11,624 nucleotides of DNA from Bacteroidales bacterium UBA3816 (GTDB lineage: Bacteria; Bacteroidota; Bacteroidia; Bacteroidales; P3), in contig DFDY01000029.1 of assembly GCA_002368955.1 (NCBI GenBank), positions 1 to 11,624 on the forward strand, written 5' to 3'. The stretch's first letter is position 1, and each line of letters opens with the position of its first letter. Below, one piece after another: positions 1 through 5,925 of the stretch. Under the pieces are notes generated by a model. The model worked only from the letters and a program-made list of their open reading frames with translations, had not been told where the DNA came from and did no database searches. Position numbers and translations under genes: made by a program.

Positions 1-320
1 ATACTTTGTACTAGAGCGATAGTTATATCAGCATTTGGTATAGAATGATAAACGTGTACTCATATTCAGTGACTACGTAAGTTTCAACATTGCAATCAGA
101 GAGAGCCGGCAGTTTATGTGTACAAACGAATTCTTTTTTTTATTTGCATAAGAAAGTGAGTGTGTAATGCAGTGCTGAAAAGATTGTAAACAAGATAATT
201 GTTATCGCTATGAGGGAATATGACATCTCTAATAGTCAATGTGGAAGTGCTGCCTTGGACTCTGTCTCATCGGAGTCCACAGCGGCTGTTCTCCTTCACT
301 CTTAATTAAGAATTCATATT
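1..320. other. Gene-free AT-rich upstream region
   Basis: I see no convincing coding region, tRNA or mobile-element remnant in the first 320 bases. They contain a 13-bp inverted repeat (GATAA-ttg-TTATC, 194-206), a bulged hairpin at 249-283 and the palindrome CTTAATTAAG (301-310). The stretch probably separates an upstream, unseen gene from the promoter of the propionate operon. Its left limit is the window edge, so the 3' region of a gene further left could lie just outside. Confidence 0.5.
249..283 (+). other. Bulged hairpin upstream of the mce promoter
   Basis: TGGACTC (256-262) pairs with GAGTCCA (273-279) around a 10-nt loop. GCTG (249-252) pairs with CAGC (280-283), leaving a 3-nt bulge (CCT) on the left side. 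The sequence that follows is only moderately T-rich, so this is a poor intrinsic terminator. It may be the 3' end of an upstream transcript or a structured element. Seen directly; function unknown. Confidence 0.35.
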
Positions 321-325
321 GTTTT

Positions 326-356
326 TTTGCTATATTAATTTTTTTTTGTATTTTTG
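326..356 (+). promoter_or_regulatory. Bacteroidetes-type sigma-ABfr promoter for the propionate operon
   Basis: A -33 element TTTG (326-329) and a -7 element TATTTTTG (349-356), which matches the consensus TAnnTTTG exactly, are separated by 19 nt. This is the classic spacing for the Bacteroides primary sigma factor. Transcription should start around 361-366, giving an untranslated leader of about 90 nt before the epimerase start codon at 452. The leader is AT-rich and lacks a Shine-Dalgarno sequence, as is normal in this phylum. Confidence 0.75.
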
Positions 357-451
357 TATTTTCAGAGTAAAAGTTTTTTGCCCTGAGAGACAATGTATTA
401 AAGAATAATAGTAGTAAAATAATAGTATAAACAACTTAAAATTTTTTCAAA

Positions 452-859
452 ATGACCCCTTCGCATATTGAACACATCGCTATTGCAGTGACTGACCTGG
501 ACGAAGCTCTCCAGTACTGGGAGAATGTCATGGGCCTGAAATGCTACGCCATTGAAGAAGTTACTGACCAGAAAGTTAAGACCGCTTTCCTGAAATGCGG
601 CGAAACCAAGATTGAGCTGCTGCTCCCCACTTGCCCCGAGAGCACCGTGGCTAAATTCATCGAGAAGAATGGCGGCCGTGGCGGTATGCACCACATCGCT
701 TTCGCAGTAGAGAACACCGACCAGGCACTGGCCGACGCAAAGGCCAAAGGCTGCCGCCTGATTGACGAGCAGAGCCGCCTTGGAGCCGAGAAACTCCACA
801 TCGGTTTCCTCCACCCCAAGAGCACTCTTGGCGTTTTAACCGAGTACTGCTGCAAGTAA
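452..859 (+). CDS. mce: Methylmalonyl-CoA epimerase
   Basis: This 135-residue protein interconverts (R)- and (S)-methylmalonyl-CoA, the step between methylmalonyl-CoA mutase and decarboxylase in succinate-to-propionate fermentation. It has the vicinal-oxygen-chelate (glyoxalase-like) fold signature of two beta-alpha-beta-beta-beta halves. The first half starts with IEHIAIAVTDLDEAL (6-20) and the second with MHHIAFAVENTDQAL (79-93). The expected divalent-metal ligands are H8, Q40, H81 and E131 (in LTEYC). The length is normal for the family. The ATG at 452 follows an A-rich stretch (TTTTTTCAAA), and the protein begins directly with the first fold strand, so this start is secure. It is the first gene after the promoter and lies 131 nt ahead of the decarboxylase alpha subunit, which supports the assignment. 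Confidence 0.95.
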   Translation: MTPSHIEHIAIAVTDLDEALQYWENVMGLKCYAIEEVTDQKVKTAFLKCGETKIELLLPTCPESTVAKFIEKNGGRGGMHHIAFAVENTDQALADAKAKGCRLIDEQSRLGAEKLHIGFLHPKSTLGVLTEYCCK

Positions 860-875
860 AACCAGTGTTCTCAAT

Positions 876-923
876 CCTCGGCCCCGCACGTTGTGGCCCG
901 AGGCCGAAATAAAGATTTTTTTT
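876..923 (+). other. Hairpin plus T8 tract between mce and mmdA (possible attenuator)
   Basis: CCTCGG (876-881) pairs with CCGAGG (898-903); inner partial pairing such as CAC/GTG is possible. A run of eight T follows at 916-923, but 12 nt after the stem, which is too far for a standard intrinsic terminator. A second perfect hairpin, TGGCC-gctaa-GGCCA, sits at 937-951. These may partly uncouple mce from mmdA expression or stabilise processed mRNA ends. The structures are seen; the role is inferred. Confidence 0.35.
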
Positions 924-990
924 AGGGACGAGGAATTGGCCGCTAAGGCCATGACTGACCCCCACATTAATAACCTAAAAACTTTCAAAT

Positions 991-2550
991 ATGGCATTTG
1001 AAGAAAAAATAAAAGAGCTTCTTGACAAAAGAAGTGAAGCCAAAATGGGCGGTGGCCAAAAGCGCATCGACAAACAGCACGAGCAGGGCAAACTGACTGC
1101 CCGCGAGCGTATCGCCCTCCTCCTCGACGAGGGTTCTTTCGAGGAGTTTGACATGTTCCTCACTCACCGTTGCACCAATTTCGACATGCAGAAGCAGTCT
1201 TTCTTGGGTGATGGCGTGGTGACCGGCTACGGTACCATTGACGGCCGTCCGGTGTATGTTTTTGCTCAGGATTTCACCGTTTTTGCCGGTAGTTTGAGCG
1301 AGACCATGTCGCTGAAGATTTGCAAGATTATGGACCAGGCCATGAAGACTGGCGCCCCCGTCATTGGAATGAATGACTCAGGTGGTGCCCGTATTCAGGA
1401 GGGTTGCAACGCTCTGGCAGGTTATGCCGAGATTTTTGAGCGCAACATCCTGGCCAGCGGTGTGGTGCCTCAGATTAGTGCTATCTTTGGTCCCTGCGCA
1501 GGTGGCGCCGTCTATAGCCCCGCACTGACCGACTTCATCCTCATGACCAAGCAGAACAGCTACATGTTCCTCACCGGTCCCAAGGTGGTGAAGACCGTTA
1601 CCGGCGAGGATGTCAGCGTTGACAAACTGGGCGGTGCTATGGTGCATGCCTCGAAGAGCGGTGTGGCCCATTTCGTGGGTGAGACCGAGGAAGAGACCAT
1701 CGCCATGATTCGCGATCTGGTCAGCTACATCCCCTCCAACAACTTTGAGGAGGCTCCCTATATGGAAACTCAGGACCCCGTGGACCGTCTGGAAGATGCC
1801 CTCAACGAGATTATCCCCGAGAACCCCAACGAGCCCTACGACGTGAAGGAAATTATCCATGCTATCGTCGACGACGGCAAGTTCCTCGAAGTGCATGAGA
1901 AGTTCGCCCCCAACCTGGTAGTGGGCTTTGCCCGCATGGGCGGCATGAGCGTGGGCGTGGTGGCCAACCAGCCCAAGGCTATGGCCGGTGTGCTGGACTG
2001 CAATGCTTCGCGTAAGGGCGGTCGTTTCGTCCGCTTCTGCGATGCCTTCAATATTCCTTTGGTTACGCTGGTCGACGTTCCCGGCTTCCTGCCCGGCACG
2101 GGTCAGGAGTATGCGGGCGTGATTGCCCACGGTGCCAAGTTCCTCTATGCCTATGGCGAGGCCACGGTGCCCAAGGTGACCGTCACCCTGCGCAAATCTT
2201 ATGGCGGTGCCCATATCGTTATGAGCTGCAAACAGCTTCGCAGCGACATGAACTATGCTTGGCCCACCGCCCAGATTGCCGTGATGGGTGCCAGCGGTGC
2301 CACCGAGGTGCTGCACGGTCGTGCCCTGAAGGAAATCACCGACCCCGAGGAGAAGGCTAAGTTCATCGCTGAAAAAGAAAAAGAATATAACGATCAGTTT
2401 GCCAACCCCTACAATGCTGCTAAGTATGGCTACATCGACGACGTCATCGAGCCCCGCAACACTCGTTTCCGCGTCATCCGTGCCCTTCAGGTCCTGCAGA
2501 CCAAGAAGGACAGCCTGCCCATCAAGAAGCATGGTAACATCCCGCTGTAA
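991..2550 (+). CDS. mmdA: Methylmalonyl-CoA decarboxylase alpha subunit (carboxyltransferase)
   Basis: This 519-residue carboxyltransferase belongs to the PccB/MmdA family. In this operon it should transfer the carboxyl group of (S)-methylmalonyl-CoA to biotin on the carrier subunit, releasing propionyl-CoA. Both crotonase-like halves are present. The N-terminal half has the oxyanion-loop motif SGGARIQEG (130-138) and the glycine-rich GPCAGGAVYSPAL (167-179). The C-terminal half has GGRFVRFCDAF (343-353), DVPGFLPGTGQE (362-373), KSYGGAH (402-408) and DMNYAWPTAQIAVMGA (419-434). Asp419 is the residue linked to propionyl/methylmalonyl-CoA preference in PccB-type enzymes. The length is typical. 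A propionyl-CoA carboxylase beta role cannot be excluded from this protein alone. The co-transcribed OadB- and OadG-type membrane subunits and the absence of a biotin carboxylase favour the Na+-pumping decarboxylase. Confidence 0.93.
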   Translation: MAFEEKIKELLDKRSEAKMGGGQKRIDKQHEQGKLTARERIALLLDEGSFEEFDMFLTHRCTNFDMQKQSFLGDGVVTGYGTIDGRPVYVFAQDFTVFAGSLSETMSLKICKIMDQAMKTGAPVIGMNDSGGARIQEGCNALAGYAEIFERNILASGVVPQISAIFGPCAGGAVYSPALTDFILMTKQNSYMFLTGPKVVKTVTGEDVSVDKLGGAMVHASKSGVAHFVGETEEETIAMIRDLVSYIPSNNFEEAPYMETQDPVDRLEDALNEIIPENPNEPYDVKEIIHAIVDDGKFLEVHEKFAPNLVVGFARMGGMSVGVVANQPKAMAGVLDCNASRKGGRFVRFCDAFNIPLVTLVDVPGFLPGTGQEYAGVIAHGAKFLYAYGEATVPKVTVTLRKSYGGAHIVMSCKQLRSDMNYAWPTAQIAVMGASGATEVLHGRALKEITDPEEKAKFIAEKEKEYNDQFANPYNAAKYGYIDDVIEPRNTRFRVIRALQVLQTKKDSLPIKKHGNIPL

Positions 2551-2556
2551 TAGACT

Positions 2557-2584
2557 GGTGCGAGATTTCTTTTAGTCTTGCATC
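2557..2584 (+). other. Hairpin just after mmdA
   Basis: GGTGCGAGAT (2557-2566) can pair with GTCTTGCATC (2575-2584) over ten positions, three of them G-U, around an 8-nt loop. ATTTATTGT follows, which is not a real T tract. It could be an mRNA-stabilising 3' stem or a weak terminator. A second small hairpin, GGGGT-tcttc-ACCCC, lies at 2614-2628 in the leader of the next gene. Confidence 0.35.
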
Positions 2585-2645
2585 ATTTATTGTATCAATT
2601 ATTATATTAACCAGGGGTTCTTCACCCCATAAAAACAACAACAAA

Positions 2646-2945
2646 ATGAAGAAAGTTTTCTTAACTGCTTTCATCGCCGCTGCCTTCGCTTTCGGTATGG
2701 CTTCTTGCAACAACAACGCCGCTACTGAGGAGGTCGCTGACACCACTACCGCCGTCTGCACAGAGAATCATGAGTGCTGCGAACATCAGCATGAGTGCGC
2801 CTGCGCCGACACCACTTGCGCTCTCAACAACTGCGCTAACTGCACCGACACCAATTGCTGCAAGAAAGAATGCTGCAAGAAAGACGGCGCATGCTGCCAG
2901 AAGGAAGGTGCCAAGGAAGGTGAGTGCTGCAACAAGGCCAAGTAA
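2646..2945 (+). CDS. Small cysteine-rich lipoprotein within the propionate operon
   Basis: This 99-residue protein has a lipoprotein signal peptide: MKK, a hydrophobic stretch, and the lipobox MASC with Cys21 as the lipidated residue. The mature part is hydrophilic and holds 16 further cysteines (38, 44, 45, 51, 53, 58, 63, 66, 71, 72, 76, 77, 83, 84, 94, 95), many as CC pairs, plus His42, His47 and His49. The spacing recalls metallothionein-like metal binding or a redox-active or disulfide-linked surface peptide, but I recognise no family. The DNA contains a tandem repeat of TGCTGCAAGAAAGA (2856-2869 and 2871-2884), suggesting growth by slippage. The start is fixed by the signal peptide and by an A-rich leader (ACAACAACAAA). 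It lies between mmdA and the gamma-subunit gene on the same strand, so it is probably co-transcribed. Function unknown; metal binding is inference. Confidence 0.8.
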   Translation: MKKVFLTAFIAAAFAFGMASCNNNAATEEVADTTTAVCTENHECCEHQHECACADTTCALNNCANCTDTNCCKKECCKKDGACCQKEGAKEGECCNKAK

Positions 2946-2963
2946 GCACTAAGAGTATGAGAA

Positions 2964-2991
2964 AAGGGGATTGGCCATGGCCCGTCCCCTT
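2964..2991 (+). other. Hairpin between the lipoprotein and OadG-like genes
   Basis: AAGGGGA (2964-2970) pairs perfectly with TCCCCTT (2985-2991). The 14-nt loop contains GGCC-at-GGCC, which can form an inner stem. No T tract follows (TCATCCCATC), so read-through into the next gene is expected. It could protect or attenuate the upstream part of the operon mRNA. Confidence 0.4.
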
Positions 2992-3038
2992 CATCCCATC
3001 GTCCAAACTAACATTTTGATCGTTATATTTGAAATAAA

Positions 3039-4031
3039 ATGAATAAAATAGCTAAACAATTAGTTGCAATATTCGTTGGCGTGCTGTTCTTTGCCGGCAG
3101 TGTTGTGGCTCAACCCGGACAGCCCGGCCCTGCCCCTCAAGGAACCGCTCCAGAGGGTCAGCCCGGTGCCCCCGTGGGATGCCCCTTCAGCGCCGCTTCG
3201 CTGAACATCACCCCCACCGAGGTTTGCTATCTGCCTGGCCTGGAGGCTTTCGTGGTGGTCGACAGTATCGACTGTGCCGTCGATTTGTTAATCCGCGACG
3301 CCGACTCTATGTGCCGCATTGGTCGTTTTGTTACTGATAACATATACAAACGCCACGACCTTAAGAATATTGTCCGTCCTAAGTCGGTCTCCGTCATGGA
3401 TGGCAAAATCATTGTGTTGGCCAGTTCGCAGAAGGATTCCTCCTACATCGCTGTCCTCAACATGACTCCCAACGAGAATGGCGAGTTTCAGGTACTTAAA
3501 ACTGTTGGTTTCCGCAGTAATGCCTATGCTTTCTCTGCCAACCATATTGCCGATGAGATTATCGTTGTCGGCAAGAACGCCGTCGGCTATGACATCCATA
3601 TCCTCGACATTAGTGGTGGACTGGAGAATGTTGTTTCAAAGACCGACTTCCACTACCATGTTCCCATGCAGTCCGAGCGTATCTTGGCTTCCGACCCTCA
3701 CGGTTTCGGACTGGGCCTCGTCGCTATCTGTGTCGTCTTTGTCGCTCTTATCTGCATCTGGCTGATTATGATGCTCTTTAGTTCCATCATCCGGAAGTCT
3801 ACCGAGAAGAATGCCGGCAAACCTGCTGTAGCCAAAGGACCCTCTATCGGTGCCATAGCAAGTGGCGTTGACGGTGAGGTTTATGCTGCCATTGCGGCCG
3901 CTATTTACGCTTATGAGCAGGATCTCCACGACGAGGAGGACACCATCATCACTATCCAGAAAGTGGAGCGCGCATGGACTCCTTGGAATGCCAAGTTCTA
4001 CAATATGAACCACTATTTCTCCAACAGATAG
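3039..4031 (+). CDS. OadG-family (gamma) subunit with an extra periplasmic beta-rich domain
   Basis: This 330-residue protein should be the small membrane subunit that anchors the carboxyltransferase to the OadB pump. The C-terminal part is the recognisable OadG region: one membrane span (about 223-252), a basic linker, and the C-terminal segment EVYAAIAAAIYAYEQD (280-295) and TITIQKVERAWTPWNAKFY (302-320) seen in Bacteroidetes gamma subunits. Ahead of it is a long extension. It has a signal peptide (1-24, cleavage near VVAQ), a Pro/Gly/Gln-rich linker (25-47) and about 165 residues of alternating hydrophobic strands (about 55-215), for example KSVSVMDGKIIVLASSQ and DEIIVVGKNAVGYDIHILD. These resemble blades of a small propeller-like or NHL-type fold. 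Classical OadG proteins are about 80-100 residues. The signal peptide and single span place the extension in the periplasm. Gamma-subunit identity rests on the C-terminus and gene order; the propeller idea is inference. Confidence 0.8.
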   Translation: MNKIAKQLVAIFVGVLFFAGSVVAQPGQPGPAPQGTAPEGQPGAPVGCPFSAASLNITPTEVCYLPGLEAFVVVDSIDCAVDLLIRDADSMCRIGRFVTDNIYKRHDLKNIVRPKSVSVMDGKIIVLASSQKDSSYIAVLNMTPNENGEFQVLKTVGFRSNAYAFSANHIADEIIVVGKNAVGYDIHILDISGGLENVVSKTDFHYHVPMQSERILASDPHGFGLGLVAICVVFVALICIWLIMMLFSSIIRKSTEKNAGKPAVAKGPSIGAIASGVDGEVYAAIAAAIYAYEQDLHDEEDTIITIQKVERAWTPWNAKFYNMNHYFSNR

Positions 4032-4075
4032 TATTGGTTTTCAACGCAAATACCTTTTAAAAACGAACAAACACA

Positions 4076-4516
4076 ATGAAAGAATATAAATTCAAAATCA
4101 ACGGCGCAGACTATAAGGTTAATATTAACGAAGTCGAAGGCCAAGAAATCAAATTGGATGTCAACGGTACCTCCTACACCGTGACTGTTGACAAAGAGAT
4201 GCGTGCTCAGAAACCGCGCACCAGTGTTGTCAAGACTCAGGCTGCTCCCCGCGTTGCTGCTGCTGCTTCCGGCAATGTTCAGCGCGCTTCAGCTCCCTCA
4301 ACAGGCAGCAAGGTGACCACACCTCTGCCCGGCACCATCCTTGACGTTTTCGTCAATGTGGGCGACCAGGTAAAGGCAGGCCAGCGTGTGGTGCTGCTTG
4401 AGGCCATGAAGATGGAGAACAACATCGAGGCCGACACCGACGGTACCGTCACCGCTGTAGAAGTCCGCAAGGGCGATGCAGTCCTCGAAGGGCAGACTCT
4501 TGTAGTCATTGGTTAA
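4076..4516 (+). CDS. mmdC: Biotin carboxyl carrier subunit of the decarboxylase
   Basis: This 146-residue cytoplasmic protein carries biotin, which takes the carboxyl group from the alpha subunit and delivers it to the membrane beta subunit. The N-terminal 45 residues form a small strand-rich domain (MKEYKFKINGADYKVNI). An Ala/Pro/Thr/Ser-rich flexible linker (about 46-80) follows, typical of biotin carriers. The biotinyl domain runs from 81 to the end with PLPGTILDVFVNVGDQV and the attachment motif EAMKMENN (109-116); Lys112 is the biotinylation site. The length and architecture fit MmdC/OadA-tail carriers of Bacteroidales. It is separated by 44 nt from the gamma gene and by 65 nt from the beta gene, consistent with one transcript. 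Confidence 0.93.
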   Translation: MKEYKFKINGADYKVNINEVEGQEIKLDVNGTSYTVTVDKEMRAQKPRTSVVKTQAAPRVAAAASGNVQRASAPSTGSKVTTPLPGTILDVFVNVGDQVKAGQRVVLLEAMKMENNIEADTDGTVTAVEVRKGDAVLEGQTLVVIG

Positions 4517-4523
4517 TTAATGT

Positions 4524-4537
4524 TGAATTGTGAATGT
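4524..4537 (+). repeat. Degenerate 7-bp repeat between mmdC and mmdB
   Basis: TGAATTG (4524-4530) is followed directly by TGAATGT (4531-4537). The unit resembles the AATTGAG-type heptads seen near 9051-9198 and, in reverse orientation, at 9976-9989. Only two units are present, so taken alone this could be chance. Confidence 0.35.
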
Positions 4538-4581
4538 GGCAGTACTTTTCCTTCCGCATTCAGTATAAAAAAGTATAAACA

Positions 4582-5754
4582 ATGTTTAGCTTATTAGCAA
4601 CAGGTGGTTTCACTGACTTCTTGTCCACCCAGATGGTGCAGTTTTTGCAGTACACTGGATATGCCAATGTCACGCTGGGCCACATTATCATGATTCTTAT
4701 CGGCTTGACGTTCATCTTCCTGGGCATCAAGTTCGAGTTTGAACCTCTGCTTCTTGTGCCCATTGGATTTGGTATGCTGGTGGGCAACATTCCTTTCTAT
4801 CCAGGTCTGAAGATAGGCATTTATGAGCAGGGGTCGGTTCTGAATATTTTGTACCACGGTGTCCAAAACGGTTGGTACCCGCCGCTAATTTTCCTAGGTA
4901 TCGGTGCCATGACCGATTTCTCGGCGCTGCTGTCCAACCCCAAGCTCTTCTTGATTGGAGCAGCTGCACAGTTCGGCATTTTTGGAGCCTACATGTTGGC
5001 ATTGCTTCTCGGCTTTGCCCCCAATGAGGCCGGTGCTATTGGTATCATCGGCGGTGCCGATGGTCCTACCGCCATCTTTATCTCCTCCCAGTTGGCTCCT
5101 GACCTGATGGGTGCCATCGCCGTGTCGGCATATTCCTACATGGCACTGGTCCCCGTCATCCAGCCCCCCATCATGCGTCTTTGCACCACCGATAAGGAAC
5201 GTCGTATCCGCATGAAACCTCCTCGTCAGGTCTCACAGCTGGAGAAGATTATTTTCCCCATCGTTGGATTCCTGTTTTGTGCTTTTGTGGTGCCTTCGGG
5301 ATTGCCGCTGCTGGGAATGCTCTTCTTTGGTAACCTCCTCAAGGAAAGTGGTGTCACCAAGCGTTTGAGCGATGTGGCCAGCAATGCTGTCGTCAACATC
5401 TGCACCCTTCTTATCGGTCTCACCGTGGGTGCTTCTACTCAGGCAACCACCTTCCTCACGGGTCGTTCCGTCTTGATTTTTGCTCTGGGTGCTCTGTCGT
5501 TCGTCATCGCTACTTTCTGCGGTGTTCTGTTCGTCAAGTTCCTCAACCTTTTCCTCAAGGAAGGCAACAAGATCAACCCGCTTATCGGTAACTCCGGTGT
5601 GAGTGCCGTGCCCGATGCTGCCCGCGTGTCCAACAACGTGGGTCTCGAATATGACAAAACCAACTATCTGCTGCAGCACGCCATGGGCCCCAATGTGGCC
5701 GGTGTGGTCGGCTCTGCCGTCGCAGCAGGTATTCTGCTGGCTTTCCTGCACTAA
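4582..5754 (+). CDS. mmdB: Na+-pumping decarboxylase beta subunit (OadB/MmdB)
   Basis: This 390-residue polytopic membrane protein decarboxylates carboxybiotin and couples this to Na+ export. It is hydrophobic throughout, with many predicted spans and the two family signature regions. One is GIIGGADGPTAIFISSQLAP (154-173), whose Asp160 corresponds to the essential Na+/catalytic aspartate of OadB. The other is IGNSGVSAVPDAARVSNN (335-352), followed by a C-terminal span (HAMGPNVAGVVGSAVAAG). A hydrophilic loop with TTDKERRIRMKPPRQ (202-216) separates the halves. The length is within the usual range for Bacteroidetes members. The ATG at 4582 begins MFSLLATGGF, as in relatives, and follows AAAGTATAAACA. 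It is the last gene of the operon, and a terminator starts 24 nt after its stop. Confidence 0.94.
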   Translation: MFSLLATGGFTDFLSTQMVQFLQYTGYANVTLGHIIMILIGLTFIFLGIKFEFEPLLLVPIGFGMLVGNIPFYPGLKIGIYEQGSVLNILYHGVQNGWYPPLIFLGIGAMTDFSALLSNPKLFLIGAAAQFGIFGAYMLALLLGFAPNEAGAIGIIGGADGPTAIFISSQLAPDLMGAIAVSAYSYMALVPVIQPPIMRLCTTDKERRIRMKPPRQVSQLEKIIFPIVGFLFCAFVVPSGLPLLGMLFFGNLLKESGVTKRLSDVASNAVVNICTLLIGLTVGASTQATTFLTGRSVLIFALGALSFVIATFCGVLFVKFLNLFLKEGNKINPLIGNSGVSAVPDAARVSNNVGLEYDKTNYLLQHAMGPNVAGVVGSAVAAGILLAFLH

Positions 5755-5778
5755 TCGCTGGACAGCCTATGACCTTCC

Positions 5779-5811
5779 AAGGGTGCATCCGTAAAGGGGT
5801 GCACCCTTTTC
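5779..5811 (+). terminator. Intrinsic terminator of the propionate operon
   Basis: AAGGGTGCATCC (5779-5790) pairs with GGGTGCACCCTT (5797-5808), 12 bp with one G-U, around a 6-nt loop, and is followed by a T-rich end (TTTTCTATT). It lies 24 nt after the mmdB stop codon. Confidence 0.85.
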
Positions 5812-5814
5812 TAT

Positions 5815-5887
5815 TGCCAGCCAAAGGAGGGTAGGTGAGGAATTGCTTCTGTAATATCTAAAAATAGTGGCTGGCACAATTTTTTTT
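5815..5887 (+). terminator. Long-loop inverted repeat followed by T8 (second terminator or leader element)
   Basis: TGCCAGCCA (5815-5823) and TGGCTGGCA (5868-5876) are perfect inverted repeats separated by 44 nt, and eight T residues follow at 5880-5887. The loop is unusually long for an intrinsic terminator. The T tract ends 38 nt before the start codon at 5926. It could be a back-up terminator, or a regulated leader if transcription starts upstream of it. Confidence 0.4.
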
Positions 5888-5892
5888 CTCAC

Positions 5893-5916
5893 TTAACGTT
5901 AATATTGTTAGTTTAG
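5893..5916 (+). promoter_or_regulatory. Possible promoter/operator region of the second gene set
   Basis: A perfect 10-bp palindrome TTAACGTTAA (5893-5902) is followed by TAGTTTAG (5909-5916), a one-mismatch version of the Bacteroidetes -7 element TAnnTTTG. I see no good TTTG -33 element at the right distance, so the call is weak. A promoter is nevertheless expected here because terminator-like structures lie immediately upstream. Confidence 0.3.
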
Positions 5917-5925
5917 ATTACTGCT

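Noticed and set aside
1..320. tRNA or other small RNA gene in the leading gene-free stretch
   Set aside because: I found no cloverleaf, T-loop motif or acceptor pairing, only short isolated inverted repeats.
1378..2532. Long reverse-strand open frame (384 codons) opposite mmdA
   Set aside because: It is antisense to a clearly conserved carboxyltransferase gene, is rich in His, Gly and Ala with no recognisable motif, and is explained by the codon bias of the forward gene.
991..2550. Propionyl-CoA carboxylase beta subunit as the primary name
   Set aside because: The sequence alone would allow it, but there is no biotin carboxylase in the window and the gene lies with OadB- and OadG-type membrane subunits, so the Na+-pumping decarboxylase fits better.
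2770..2952. Alternative frame (60 codons) overlapping the Cys-rich lipoprotein gene
   Set aside because: The frame starting at 2646 has a signal peptide and lipobox and a proper leader. The other frame is a low-complexity Ala/Arg shadow.
3024..3031. TATATTTG, a perfect Bacteroidetes -7 element just before the OadG-like gene
   Set aside because: It would place the transcription start almost at the ATG (3039) and give a leaderless mRNA. No TTTG is found at the -33 distance, so chance in AT-rich DNA is more likely.
4279..4509. Reverse-strand frame within mmdC, and similar short frames opposite other genes
   Set aside because: These frames lie wholly inside genes with strong family motifs and have no features of their own.
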